Shown here: positions 33,814 to 42,543 of the stretch, in pieces
Layout of the letters: each line of letters starts with the position of its first letter
Position numbering within the stretch: the stretch's first letter is position 1
Origin: Marinomonas posidonica_A
Lineage (GTDB): Bacteria; Pseudomonadota; Gammaproteobacteria; Pseudomonadales; Marinomonadaceae
Assembly: GCF_043643765.1 (NCBI RefSeq)
Contig: NZ_JBHZSP010000011.1
Span: forward strand, 120,728 to 184,727
Direction of reading: 5' to 3'
Length of the DNA: 64,000 nt
The notes under the pieces: model-generated
Database searches by the model: none
Told to the model about the DNA's origin: nothing
Seen by the model: the letters and a program-made list of their open reading frames with translations, nothing else
Translations under genes and position numbers: made by a program

Positions 33814-34944
33814 ATGGCAGAAATTACGCTTAATTCACTCGCCCACAGCTATGGCGAAAAACCAGATGGTCAAAAAGAGTACGCCATTCGAGAAATGACA
33901 CACGTGTGGGAACAAGGCGGAGCTTTCGCTCTACTGGGGCCTTCTGGCTGTGGTAAATCCACCTTATTGAATATTATTTCAGGCCTACTGGAGCCTTCAG
34001 AGGGGGAAGTCTTATTTGATGGTAAACGCGTCAATGAGCTCAAACCTGAAGAGCGCAATATCGCGCAAGTGTTTCAGTTTCCTGTGGTGTACGACACCAT
34101 GTCAGTGTACGACAACCTAGCCTTCCCATTACGCAACATTGGCGTTCCAGAATACAAGGTACGCTCAAAAGTACATGAAGTGGCGGAAATTCTAGAACTC
34201 ACGGAACAGCTAAAACGCAAAGCCAAAGGTTTGTCTGCTGACCAAAAGCAAAAAGTGTCAATGGGGCGCGGCTTAGTACGAGATGACGTTTCCGCTATTT
34301 TATTTGATGAGCCACTCACGGTCATTGACCCTCAGCTGAAATGGAAGCTACGTCGTAAGCTCAAACAAATTCATGAGCAGTTTAACATCACCATGGTGTA
34401 CGTCACTCATGATCAGCTAGAAGCCTCTACCTTCGCCGATAAAATTGCCGTCATGTACAACGGCCAGATTGTGCAGTTTGGTACTCCAAGAGAGCTATTT
34501 GAAAATCCGGCACATACCTTTGTGGGTTATTTCATTGGCAGTCCTGGCATGAATTTCTTCGAGGCCGATCTGATTCAGCAAACCGATGGCACTAATGCGA
34601 TTCGTTTTGGTGAATATGACATCACCGCCAGCCAAACCATGCTTTCGCAACTTTCTGACATGCAAATTAATAAAGTCACTCTGGGAATCCGCCCTGAGTT
34701 TGTACACGTTTGGGATGGCAAAAGTGATGATGCCTTCTTGGTAGAAGTCGACTATGTAGAAGACCTTGGCACCTACAAGATTTTGTCTTTCCTATTTAAC
34801 GGAAAAATGATGAAAGCTCGACTCAGCGAAGACCAAAAAATCCCATCAGGACAAGTCTACGTCAGCTTCCCTGAGCAATGGACCAAGGTATATGTCAATG
34901 ACTATCTAGTCGAGCCTAAACAGGAGACACAAGATGCAAACTAA
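33814..34944 (+). CDS. glpT: Glycerol-type ABC transporter ATP-binding protein GlpT
   Basis: 376-residue MalK-type ATPase, partner of GlpS. Walker A is GPSGCGKST near residue 43, Q-loop FQFPVVYDTMSVYDNL near 89, Walker B AILFDEPLTVIDP near 165 and H-loop VYVTHDQLEA. The signature motif reads LSADQKQKVSMGRGL in place of LSGGQ, so one composite site is atypical. A C-terminal regulatory domain follows. The start lies two bases after the glpS stop with GAGGGAG upstream, and the end overlaps glpP by 11 bases, indicating tight coupling. Confidence 0.87.
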   Translation: MAEITLNSLAHSYGEKPDGQKEYAIREMTHVWEQGGAFALLGPSGCGKSTLLNIISGLLEPSEGEVLFDGKRVNELKPEERNIAQVFQFPVVYDTMSVYDNLAFPLRNIGVPEYKVRSKVHEVAEILELTEQLKRKAKGLSADQKQKVSMGRGLVRDDVSAILFDEPLTVIDPQLKWKLRRKLKQIHEQFNITMVYVTHDQLEASTFADKIAVMYNGQIVQFGTPRELFENPAHTFVGYFIGSPGMNFFEADLIQQTDGTNAIRFGEYDITASQTMLSQLSDMQINKVTLGIRPEFVHVWDGKSDDAFLVEVDYVEDLGTYKILSFLFNGKMMKARLSEDQKIPSGQVYVSFPEQWTKVYVNDYLVEPKQETQDAN

Positions 34945-35803
34945 AGTCGAAAATAATAAAGCCTGGTTTCTTGTACTGCCCGTTTTCTTGATTGTGGCTT
35001 TCTCTGCCATCATTCCATTAATGACGGTAGTAAATTACTCCGTACAAGATATTTTTGACCCATCAACGCGCTACTTTGTTGGTACCGAATGGTTCCAACA
35101 AGTCATGCTCGACAGCCGTCTGCATGATGCCCTATTACGTCAGTTTATCTATTCCTTCACGGTCTTAGCCATTGAGATACCACTCGGTATCTGTGTGGCG
35201 CTGATGATGCCGACGAAAGGAAAAGGCGCTTCACTTGCGCTCATTTTAGTGGCCATTCCTTTGTTGATCCCTTGGAACGTCGTTGGCACCATCTGGCAAA
35301 TTTTCGGTCGTGCTGACATCGGTTTATTTGGCGCCTTCATGAGTTACATCGGCGTTGACTACAACTACGCATCGGACCCAACTGACGCTTGGCTAACCGT
35401 TGTGTTGATGGACGTTTGGCACTGGACACCTTTGGTCGCTTTACTCTGCTACTCAGGTCTAAGAGCCATTCCGGAAGTCTACTATCAAGCGGCGCGTATC
35501 GATCGTGCTTCACGTTGGGCGGTGTTCCGCTATATCCAACTCCCCAAGTTAACCAATGTACTGATTATCGGTGTGTTATTGCGCTTCATGGATTCCTTCA
35601 TGATTTATACCGAGCCATTTGTCTTAACCGGTGGTGGTCCAGGTAGTTCGACAACCTTTTTGAGCCAAGCACTCGTGCAACAAGCCATTGGTCAGTTTGA
35701 TCTGGGTCCTGCGGCGGCCTTCTCATTGGTTTACTTCTTAATCATCTTGTTAGTGTGCTGGGTTTTCTATACCACCATCATGAACATGCAGAAAGATAAA
35801 TAG
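34934..35803 (+). CDS. glpP: ABC transporter permease GlpP
   Basis: 289-residue MalF-type permease with six predicted membrane segments. The cytoplasmic EAA loop lies near residues 185-205 (YYQAARIDRASRWAVFRYIQLP). It opens with an N-terminal segment (WFLVLPVFLIVAFSAIIPLM) followed by NYSVQDIF, common in polyol permeases. It overlaps glpT and is eight bases before glpQ. It pairs with GlpQ to form the inner-membrane pore of the importer. Confidence 0.88.
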   Translation: MQTKVENNKAWFLVLPVFLIVAFSAIIPLMTVVNYSVQDIFDPSTRYFVGTEWFQQVMLDSRLHDALLRQFIYSFTVLAIEIPLGICVALMMPTKGKGASLALILVAIPLLIPWNVVGTIWQIFGRADIGLFGAFMSYIGVDYNYASDPTDAWLTVVLMDVWHWTPLVALLCYSGLRAIPEVYYQAARIDRASRWAVFRYIQLPKLTNVLIIGVLLRFMDSFMIYTEPFVLTGGGPGSSTTFLSQALVQQAIGQFDLGPAAAFSLVYFLIILLVCWVFYTTIMNMQKDK

Positions 35804-35811
35804 GGGCTACT

Positions 35812-36672
35812 ATGACACCTTCTAATACACAAGCACCGGTTCATAGCACCGCCGAACGTAAAGCCCGACATGCCCAATGGCGTGGTCGTTTCGGTCTTGT
35901 GCTCTACATTGTCCTATTGCTCTTGCCAATCTATTGGCTCGTCAATATGTCTTTTAAAACCAACACTGAAATTCTTAGTGGATTATCCTTCTTCCCTGAA
36001 AATTTCACCCTAGAAAATTACGCCAAAATCTTTGGTGATGCGACCTGGTACATGGGCTACGTCAATTCCATTTTCTATGTCTCTATGAACATGGTCATCA
36101 GCCTATTAGTAGCATTACCAGCCGCTTACGCGTTTAGTCGCTATAAGTTCATCGGCGATAAGCACATGTTCTTTTGGCTGCTTTCTAATCGTATGGCGCC
36201 CCCTGCGGTTTTCTTACTGCCGTTCTTCCAACTGTATTCGTCGGTTGGTTTGTTCGACACCCACATCGCCGTTGCACTAGCACATTGCTTATTTAACGTG
36301 CCGCTCGCTGTGTGGATTTTAGAAGGCTTTATGAGTGGTGTGCCAAGAGAAATTGACGAAACCGCCTACATTGATGGTTACACCTTCCCACGCTTTTTTG
36401 TGCGCATCTTTATTCCTTTGATCCGTTCAGGCATTGGGGTAACCGCCTTCTTCTGTTTTATGTTCTCTTGGGTCGAACTCTTGCTAGCACGAACCCTAAC
36501 CTCCGTAGACGCGAAACCGATTGCCGCCATTATGACGCGGACGGTGTCCGCCTCCGGTATGGATTGGGGGCTGTTGGCCGCCGCCGGTGTGCTCACCATT
36601 ATTCCTGGCATGCTTGTTATCTACTTTGTTCGTAACCATGTCGCTAAGGGCTTTGCCCTTGGTCGAGTGTAA
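35812..36672 (+). CDS. glpQ: ABC transporter permease GlpQ
   Basis: 286-residue MalG-type permease with six predicted membrane segments. The N-terminal cytoplasmic tail of about 22 residues is basic. LLLLPIYWLVNMSFKTNTEI near 39 and the EAA loop EIDETAYIDGYTFPRFFVRI near 183 are typical. The C-terminus, KGFALGRV, is a common permease ending. It follows glpP in the same operon. The name follows the Rhizobium glycerol system and should not be confused with the phosphodiesterase GlpQ of E. coli. Confidence 0.88.
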   Translation: MTPSNTQAPVHSTAERKARHAQWRGRFGLVLYIVLLLLPIYWLVNMSFKTNTEILSGLSFFPENFTLENYAKIFGDATWYMGYVNSIFYVSMNMVISLLVALPAAYAFSRYKFIGDKHMFFWLLSNRMAPPAVFLLPFFQLYSSVGLFDTHIAVALAHCLFNVPLAVWILEGFMSGVPREIDETAYIDGYTFPRFFVRIFIPLIRSGIGVTAFFCFMFSWVELLLARTLTSVDAKPIAAIMTRTVSASGMDWGLLAAAGVLTIIPGMLVIYFVRNHVAKGFALGRV

Positions 36673-36683
36673 GGAGAAATATC

Positions 36684-36956
36684 ATGGCTTGGATGTCTTG
36701 GACACTACCAACCGCTCTGTTTTTTATCGGGATTGCGGCCATTTTGGTCAGCATGACCGTCTGGCAAATCATCTCACCGAGTGTGGAGCGCCGTGGCTTT
36801 TTACCACTGGCCACCACCCGAGGAGATCGTTTATTTATTGGCCTGCTAAGCAGTGCTTTTATCCACCTTGCATTTGTTGCACTAACAAGTGTGAGTATTG
36901 CGATAGCAACCGTCCTATGTGCTCTTTGGATGATCGTCCTAATGCGCTGGGGTTAA
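36684..36956 (+). CDS. glpU: DUF2160 small membrane protein (GlpU-like)
   Basis: 90-residue protein with three hydrophobic segments near residues 8-28, 48-68 and 72-88, and a short hydrophilic loop (SVERRGFLPLATTRGDRLF). Proteins of this DUF2160 type occur between the permease and binding-protein genes of glycerol ABC operons, as here. An AAGGAG precedes the start. Its exact job is not established; an accessory membrane subunit of the transporter is the usual inference. Confidence 0.82.
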   Translation: MAWMSWTLPTALFFIGIAAILVSMTVWQIISPSVERRGFLPLATTRGDRLFIGLLSSAFIHLAFVALTSVSIAIATVLCALWMIVLMRWG

Positions 36957-37016
36957 CGGTTGCCCCTATGGAAAACTTGGCAGGACGCCAAAAAACTAAA
37001 ATTGTTGAGGTAAATC

Positions 37017-38738
37017 ATGCGCTACAATAAGAAAAAAATTGCACTGGCCACCTTGCCCTTTGCTGTTATGTTGCATTCAGCTAGCCTATGGGCAGATGCG
37101 TATTCAGATGCAGCGGAAAAGTGGGTAAAGGACGAATTTTCAGTTTCCACTTTAACCCAACAGCAGCAACTTGATGAGTTAAGTTGGTTTACTCAAGCCG
37201 CGAAGAAGTTTCGCGGTATGGAAATTAATGTCGCATCCGAAACTCTGACTACCCACAAATACGAATCACAAGTCTTAGCCAAAGCCTTTGAAGAAATCAC
37301 GGGCATCAAGGTAAACCATGACTTGATTCAAGAAGGGGACGTGGTCGAAAAACTGCAAACCCAAATGCAATCCGGCCGTAACATCTATGATGCTTATGTT
37401 AATGACTCAGACCTCATTGGTACGCACTTTCGTTACGGTAAAGTAGTGCCGATTTCTGACATGATGAAAGGCGACGGAAAAAATTATACGTCACCAACAT
37501 TGGACCTAGACGATTTCATTGGTCTGTCTTTTACCACTGGACCTGACGGTAAACTATACCAACTGCCTACCCAGCAATTCGCCAACCTATATTGGTTCCG
37601 CGCAGACTGGTTTGCACGTGCCGATTTGAAAGCAAAATTCAAATCCATTTATGGCTATGACCTAGGTGTACCAGTGAACTGGTCTGCTTATGAGGACATC
37701 GCGGAATTCTTCACCGACAAGGTGAAAACCATTGATGGCGAGCCTGTTTACGGTCACATGGATTACGGTAAAAAAGACCCATCTCTAGGCTGGCGTTTCA
37801 CCGATGCTTGGTTCTCTATGGCGGGTGCCGGAGACAAAGGCATTCCAAATGGTTTGCCTGTTGATGAATGGGGTATTCGTGTAGAAAGCTGTCACCCAGT
37901 GGGTTCCAGTGTTTCTCGTGGTGGCGCAACAAATGGTCCTGCGGCCGTGTATGCAACAACGAAATACGTCGATTGGTTACGTAAGTACGCGCCACCAGAA
38001 GCGCAAGGCATGACCTTCTCTGAGTCCGGTCCAGTACCTGCTCAAGGCGGCGTGGCTCAGCAAATCTTCTGGTATACCGCTTTCACTGCAGACATGACCG
38101 CAAAAGGCCTACCTGTTGTGAACGAAGATGGTTCTCCGAAATGGCGTATGGCGCCGTCGCCAGTTGGGCCATACTGGGAAGAGGGCATGAAAAAAGGCTA
38201 TCAAGACGTTGGTGCTTGGACCTTCATGAACTCAACGCCGGATGATCGTCGTCTAGCGGCTTGGTTGTATGCTCAGTTCACTACGTCTAAAACCGTCTCG
38301 CTACAAAAAACCTTGGTAGGTTTAACGCCAATTCGTGAGTCAGACATAAACTCACCTGAAATGGCCGCAGCCGCACCGAAACTAGGTGGTTTGGTTGAGT
38401 TCTATAAAGGGCCTGCTCGTAAAGAATGGTCACCAACAGGTACTAACGTGCCAGACTATCCTAAGCTAGCACAGCTTTGGTGGCAGTACATTTCTCAAGC
38501 TGCCAGTGGTGAAGCCTCACCACAAGAAGCGTTGAATGGCCTTGCTGCGGCACAAGATAAAGTGATGCAACGTCTTGAACGTGCGAAAGTACAAGACAAC
38601 TGTGGCCCTAAACTGAATACGCCTCGTGACGAAGCGTATTGGTTGGCCCAGCCGGGTTCACCTAAAGCGAAATTGTCAAACGAGAAGCCGCAAGGTGTCA
38701 CGGTATCTTACGAGGAACTGCTTCGTTCTTGGGAATAA
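37017..38738 (+). CDS. glpV: Glycerol-type ABC transporter substrate-binding protein GlpV
   Basis: 573-residue extracytoplasmic binding protein, longer than most (about 420) but normal for this family. The signal peptide has a basic start (MRYNKKK), hydrophobic core and probable cleavage after LWA near residue 26. SETLTTHKYESQVLAKAFEE near 62 and YQLPTQQFANLYWFRADWF near 180 belong to a family 1 solute-binding fold. It ends the operon and is followed by a strong terminator. No glycerol kinase or dehydrogenase gene lies nearby, so metabolism of the cargo is encoded elsewhere. Confidence 0.88.
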   Translation: MRYNKKKIALATLPFAVMLHSASLWADAYSDAAEKWVKDEFSVSTLTQQQQLDELSWFTQAAKKFRGMEINVASETLTTHKYESQVLAKAFEEITGIKVNHDLIQEGDVVEKLQTQMQSGRNIYDAYVNDSDLIGTHFRYGKVVPISDMMKGDGKNYTSPTLDLDDFIGLSFTTGPDGKLYQLPTQQFANLYWFRADWFARADLKAKFKSIYGYDLGVPVNWSAYEDIAEFFTDKVKTIDGEPVYGHMDYGKKDPSLGWRFTDAWFSMAGAGDKGIPNGLPVDEWGIRVESCHPVGSSVSRGGATNGPAAVYATTKYVDWLRKYAPPEAQGMTFSESGPVPAQGGVAQQIFWYTAFTADMTAKGLPVVNEDGSPKWRMAPSPVGPYWEEGMKKGYQDVGAWTFMNSTPDDRRLAAWLYAQFTTSKTVSLQKTLVGLTPIRESDINSPEMAAAAPKLGGLVEFYKGPARKEWSPTGTNVPDYPKLAQLWWQYISQAASGEASPQEALNGLAAAQDKVMQRLERAKVQDNCGPKLNTPRDEAYWLAQPGSPKAKLSNEKPQGVTVSYEELLRSWE

Positions 38739-38760
38739 GTTAATTTAACACCTAGAACAC

Positions 38761-38790
38761 AAAGACCGGCTTTCTGCCGGTCTTTTCTTT
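38761..38790 (+). terminator. Rho-independent terminator of the glp ABC operon
   Basis: Arms AAAGACCGGC (38761-38770) and GCCGGTCTTT (38776-38785) around TTTCT, followed by a T-rich tail. It starts 22 bases after the glpV stop. Confidence 0.88.
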
Positions 38791-38862
38791 GCTGATGTTG
38801 CATGCACTAAATTAACCGCGCCATATCAGATTAGATTTATCCATGAACAGCCTATTTTAAAA

Positions 38863-39045
38863 TCAATGCAGAAGCTTACTGTGATGCACCACCTCCTTCA
38901 GTTGATCTTGAAGGTGTTCAATGGTCTCTACCATGAGGTGCTGCTTGTCTTCTGGTATCTTGGCAATATCGTCTAAAGATATTTGCTCCAAGTCTTCCAA
39001 CAATTGAGTGAGATGCTTAAAATCCTTATCTGTTTCCTGTTTCAT
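38863..39045 (-). CDS. Small acidic hypothetical protein
   Basis: 60-residue protein from the ATG at 39045, chosen because AAGGAG lies seven bases upstream. It is rich in Asp, Glu, Leu and Gln (KHLTQLLEDLEQISLDDIAK) with a heptad-like pattern suggesting a helical bundle or coiled coil. There is no membrane segment and no family I recognise. It is monocistronic, convergent with the glp operon and followed by its terminator region. It could be an adaptor or small regulator; no function is claimed. Confidence 0.6.
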   Translation of the reverse strand: MKQETDKDFKHLTQLLEDLEQISLDDIAKIPEDKQHLMVETIEHLQDQLKEVVHHSKLLH

Positions 39046-39213
39046 CGAAGTGCTCCTTGCGAACATTGTTTAGGACACCACTAACCATAGCTGAGCTTTC
39101 TGTGCTTTGTGTTCATTTAAAAGAAAAGTCTTTGTAAAAAATCGTAATGTTCATTTAAATCCTGAACAATTAAAGCCGTATGAAAAACAAAATCGCTCTA
39201 TTTTTAAGTCCCA

Positions 39214-40005
39214 TCAGCCAAAACGAAAACTGGATGCTGTCACTCCACCAAAGACATTATTATCATGATAAACCCTTGTCATTACCGCCTCTTCAGCCGC
39301 TCCTAAAGCCACCATTAAAGGAATAAAATGATCTTCTCTTGGATGACTGACTCGAGCATACGGCGCTTGCTCCCATGCGATTAAGCTGGCGTTTCTTTGC
39401 TCTGGTGTTGACGCCATCAACGTCTCCTGCAACCAAGCATCAAATTGAGCTGAAGGCTCTTTTGCTTGCGGTCCAAACAAACGCAAATTGTGATAACTCA
39501 AGCCACTGCCAACAATCAACACACCTTCTTCACGTAGTGGGCGCAAGGCTCGACCAATGGCCAGATGCTCAGCTGGATCTAAGTTATTCTTCAAGGATAA
39601 CTGAATCAGTGGCATGTCTTTATTGGGGTACATGATCTCCATCGGCGTAAAAGCGCCGTGGTCATAGCCTTTTTTATCATCTAAATCCACTGGCATGCCT
39701 GCCGCTGACAATAATTCTACAACTCGAGCCGCCACCTCAGGAGAGCCTGACGCGGCGTATTTAACACTGTAAGTATGTTCAGGAAAGCCGTAGTAGTCGT
39801 ATTCCATGCCAGGAGCCGGACTGGACTGAACCGCCAGCTTTTTGGTTTCCCAGTGCCCTGAAATCATCAACACCGCTTTCGGTTTTTCGGGTAACTGTTC
39901 TGGCATGGCCGCTAACGATGCTTCTAAGGTTGCTAACATAGCACGCATGTCTGGTATATAAGGCCAAGGGCCACCACCGTGAGAAATAAAATAAGTTGGT
40001 AACAT
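39214..40005 (-). CDS. ygiD: DODA-type extradiol ring-cleavage dioxygenase, YgiD-like
   Basis: 263-residue class III extradiol dioxygenase of the 4,5-DOPA dioxygenase (YgiD) family. Metal-site histidines appear in FISHGGGPW near residue 6, KGYDHGAFTPM near 115 and HPREDHFIPLMVALGAA near 223. VGSGLSYHNLR near 166 is also typical. The ATG at 40005 has GAGG eight bases upstream; an in-frame GTG at 40014 is less likely. It is expected to open catechol-type rings; the native substrate is unclear. No operon partners. Confidence 0.88.
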   Translation of the reverse strand: MLPTYFISHGGGPWPYIPDMRAMLATLEASLAAMPEQLPEKPKAVLMISGHWETKKLAVQSSPAPGMEYDYYGFPEHTYSVKYAASGSPEVAARVVELLSAAGMPVDLDDKKGYDHGAFTPMEIMYPNKDMPLIQLSLKNNLDPAEHLAIGRALRPLREEGVLIVGSGLSYHNLRLFGPQAKEPSAQFDAWLQETLMASTPEQRNASLIAWEQAPYARVSHPREDHFIPLMVALGAAEEAVMTRVYHDNNVFGGVTASSFRFG

Positions 40006-40227
40006 AAACAACACCTCGTAACTTGATTTAATTGGCTCACACTCTTACGTGATAACCATTGGAATTGCCTTCAGTCTAAGTTTGAGCGCCAAGGTGATCA
40101 ATATGCGTTCAGTTAATCCATAATTTACAAATACGAAATAGTATCATCAAAAACTCTCTCGATATTTCATTTAAGTTCAAAAAAAACCACTCTTAGATGG
40201 GCTATTTGAGAGCTTATGTCTGCTATT

Positions 40228-40599
40228 TTATTTTGCATAACAAAAAACTCTAAGTCTGTGCCCATCGGGGTCTAATGCGGTAAAGCTGGTACCAAAATCC
40301 ATCACACTTATGTCTTGGATAATCTCCACTCCCAGCTCTGACCATTTGCGGCAATAAATCTGTAGGGTGATTAGATTGCTAACTTCAAGAGCAATTTCCA
40401 TACTGGCTGACACCACTTTATCGGCTTTTGGTTCCACACAAGACCAAGCCCATAGACCAAATTTATTGCCTGATTCGCTGACAAAGAGGGCAAAACTATC
40501 TTGTTGTTCAACCGGATCTCGCTCGAAAAGCAAACGATAAAAATCGACGCTTGCTTCTACATCATTGACATAGAAAATAGGAAAATTTGAAAGTTCCAC
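40228..40599 (-). CDS. VOC/glyoxalase-family protein
   Basis: 123-residue protein of the vicinal oxygen chelate fold: FPIFYVNDVEASVDFYRLLF near residue 5 and FTALDPDGHRLRVF near the end form the paired beta-alpha-beta modules. The GTG start at 40599 is chosen because AAGGAG lies six bases upstream and the conserved domain begins at once; a longer frame to 40635 lacks this. The final Glu metal ligand seen in many members is not obvious, so catalysis is uncertain. It lies downstream of the Rrf2 regulator gene on the same strand, 161 bases away. Confidence 0.72.
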   Translation of the reverse strand: MELSNFPIFYVNDVEASVDFYRLLFERDPVEQQDSFALFVSESGNKFGLWAWSCVEPKADKVVSASMEIALEVSNLITLQIYCRKWSELGVEIIQDISVMDFGTSFTALDPDGHRLRVFCYAK

Positions 40600-40760
40600 T
40601 CGCTTCTCCTTCGTTAAAATCACACAAACAGACATGGTTTACAGCCTATATCTGTTATTCCCTATGCTAAACAGCAGAACGGTTAGTTTATGTCAGCAGT
40701 CGTTAAATACAGAATAAGAGCCACAGTTGCCAACAAGGCGCAAACTGCAGCATATGCATG

Positions 40761-41213
40761 TCATTTAACAACCTCATCCTTTGCAAAAGAAGGGGACGGC
40801 AAGTCGGTAAAGCCTTCCGCTAGAACGTCCAACGTGACCTCACCAAAACGCTCTAACAACAGAGACTCCGCCTCAATTAACACATCACTAATGGCTTTGT
40901 TAACGGCTTGCTCAATGGGGCAATGGGTATATTCATCAGACAATCCAATGGTAAACACCGAGCTTTCACCTAGTGCATTGTGGATATCCAGCAAACTAAT
41001 CTTATTCAACGGCCTCGCCAAAGACCAACCACCACCATGCCCTTTGACAGAGCTTACATAGCCTTGTTTTCGTAATCCTGCCATGGTGCGCCTTACAACA
41101 ACAGGATTCGTACTTAGCATTTTTGCAATGCGCTCCGATGTCGCAGGACTTCCTAAACGCTCCATATGAATCAGTACATGCAACATACGTGATAAACGAC
41201 TGTCTTTTCTCAT
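40761..41213 (-). CDS. Rrf2-family transcriptional regulator
   Basis: 150-residue Rrf2 protein. A winged helix spans residues 5-65 (RLSRMLHVLIHMERLG, MLSTNPVVVRRTMAGLRKQG), with the family GHGGGWSLARPL near 58. It keeps a single cysteine (HCPIEQAV near 97) in place of the three-Cys cluster site of IscR/NsrR, so it probably does not hold an Fe-S cluster and may sense thiols or a small ligand, as in the YwnA-like branch (inference). GAGG lies six bases before the start. It is divergent from a TrxR-like gene, its likely target. Confidence 0.85.
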   Translation of the reverse strand: MRKDSRLSRMLHVLIHMERLGSPATSERIAKMLSTNPVVVRRTMAGLRKQGYVSSVKGHGGGWSLARPLNKISLLDIHNALGESSVFTIGLSDEYTHCPIEQAVNKAISDVLIEAESLLLERFGEVTLDVLAEGFTDLPSPSFAKDEVVK

Positions 41214-41273
41214 GACTTACCTCGGTCTAAAAGCTCTATGTACATTTTACCTCAAGATCTCAAGAAACAATAA

Positions 41274-41315
41274 AAGTTTCATGAGTTGACTTTGCATTTT
41301 CATGTAACTTATGAT
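41274..41315 (+). promoter_or_regulatory. Promoter and candidate Rrf2 operator of the TrxR-like gene
   Basis: A -35 TTGACT (41286-41291) and -10 TATGAT (41310-41315) are 18 bases apart. They are overlapped by an inverted repeat with arms AAGTTTCATGA (41274-41284) and TCATGTAACTT (41300-41310), one mismatch in 11. A second pair, AAGAAACA (41262) and TGTTTCTT (41315), brackets it. Such overlap fits repression by the divergent Rrf2 protein; this is inferred. Confidence 0.58.
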
Positions 41316-41348
41316 GTTTCTTAAATTAAATTGACTGAGGATAGAAAC

Positions 41349-42248
41349 ATGCCTGAAGAGGTAATTATCATAGGTGGGAGCTTCGCGGGTTTATCAGCCG
41401 CCATGCAACTGGCTCGTGGACAAAGAAAGGTCACCGTCATTGATGCTGGCGAACCACGTAATCGTTTCGCCAATCAATCACACGGTTTTTTTGGACTGGA
41501 TGGCGTATCACCCTATCAAATTCAGCAAGAAGCACAGCGCCAATTGCTAAAATACCCCACTGTTACCCTGATTGAAGACACCGCTACAGCGGCATCAAAA
41601 AAAGAAGGGCTCTTTCATGTCAGCTTAGGAAATGGTCATACGATACACAGCAAAAAGTTGATTCTGGCAACCGGTCTAAAAGATGAAATACCCGATATTC
41701 CCGGCCTACGAGAACGCTGGGGGGCCACCGTTGCCCACTGTCCTTATTGCCACGGCTATGAATTAAGAAATCAGCACTTGGGGGTCATCGCCACCAGTCC
41801 TCATTCCATTCATCAGGCCGCTATGCTGCCAGACTGGGGGCCAACCACCTATTTCACCCAAGGTCAATTTGAGCCGGATGAGGAACAATTCGCCCTACTA
41901 ACCAAACGCGGCGTTACTATAGAACGTACTGAAGTGATTGAAGTCCTTGGTCGACCACCCAAAATTACCAGTCTCTATCTCGCCGATGGTCGCACCATTC
42001 AGATTGGTGGCATCTTTGTGGCCCCTAAAACCCATATGGCCAGTTCGTTAGCCGAGCAACTCGGCTGTGAATTTGAAGAAGGTCCGTTAGGACTCGTGAT
42101 CAAAACCGATGAGATGAAACAAACCAATATCACAGGGTTATTTGCCGCAGGAGATAACGTTAATCCTATGCAAAATGCCACTTTCGCATCTGCCGCTGGT
42201 GTTATGGCGGGCGTAGGAGCCCACCACGCTTTAATCCAAGACGCCTAA
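41349..42248 (+). CDS. Thioredoxin-reductase-like NAD(P)/FAD-dependent oxidoreductase
   Basis: 299-residue flavoprotein of the low-molecular-weight thioredoxin reductase group. The FAD-binding IIGGSFAGLSAAMQLARG is near residues 7-24, LILATGLKD near 108, a redox CPYCHGYE near 136 and a C-terminal FAD site LFAAGDNVNPMQNATFASAAG near 265. The ATG at 41349 has GAGG eight bases upstream and is preferred to TTG at 41331. The CPYC pair supports disulfide reduction, but the substrate may not be thioredoxin. It is probably controlled by the divergent Rrf2 regulator and ends at a strong terminator. Confidence 0.87.
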   Translation: MPEEVIIIGGSFAGLSAAMQLARGQRKVTVIDAGEPRNRFANQSHGFFGLDGVSPYQIQQEAQRQLLKYPTVTLIEDTATAASKKEGLFHVSLGNGHTIHSKKLILATGLKDEIPDIPGLRERWGATVAHCPYCHGYELRNQHLGVIATSPHSIHQAAMLPDWGPTTYFTQGQFEPDEEQFALLTKRGVTIERTEVIEVLGRPPKITSLYLADGRTIQIGGIFVAPKTHMASSLAEQLGCEFEEGPLGLVIKTDEMKQTNITGLFAAGDNVNPMQNATFASAAGVMAGVGAHHALIQDA

Positions 42249-42256
42249 TAATCAGG

Positions 42257-42292
42257 CCGCAAAATGCTACAAACAGCATTTTGCGGCTTTTT
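42257..42292 (+). terminator. Rho-independent terminator after the TrxR-like gene
   Basis: Arms CCGCAAAATGCT (42257-42268) and AGCATTTTGCGG (42275-42286) are exact complements around ACAAAC, followed by CTTTTT. It begins nine bases after the stop. An open frame crossing it on the minus strand is not credible. Confidence 0.9.
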
Positions 42293-42543
42293 AAAGTGCA
42301 AAATCCCTGTAATAAATTCCATCCTTCCTAGCCAATTACTGACCTTACTTTCTGCCCCAACGTGTTGAAAATGCCTGTTAAGTAAACTCTCCGTCATGAT
42401 AGTGCAATCCCCCGTAATTAAAGGCTTTTTAGGGAAATTGGGGGTATCTTTTCTGGCGCTAAAAACCCGCTTATTCTGAGAAAAAGCACAACGCTTATTG
42501 TAATCAGCACAAAACAACCCAGACACTTATCAGGAGATAAACC

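Noticed and set aside
36587..37030. 147-codon open frame on the plus strand overlapping glpQ, glpU and glpV
   Set aside because: It is an alternate frame of three well-supported genes and its product is Cys/His-rich nonsense.
40690..40760. Hydrophobic stretch (AYAAVCALLATVALILYLTT) in the Rrf2 frame just after its stop
   Set aside because: It would look like a small membrane peptide, but it has no start codon in frame and directly follows a TGA; chance is likelier than stop read-through.
40690..41061. 123-codon plus-strand frame opposite the Rrf2 gene
   Set aside because: Shadow of a clear Rrf2 coding region, with no similarity of its own.
42245..42526. 93-codon open frame on the minus strand between the TrxR-like and OmpA-type genes
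   Set aside because: It runs through a perfect terminator, has no ribosome binding site and shows no domain or compositional sign of a protein.
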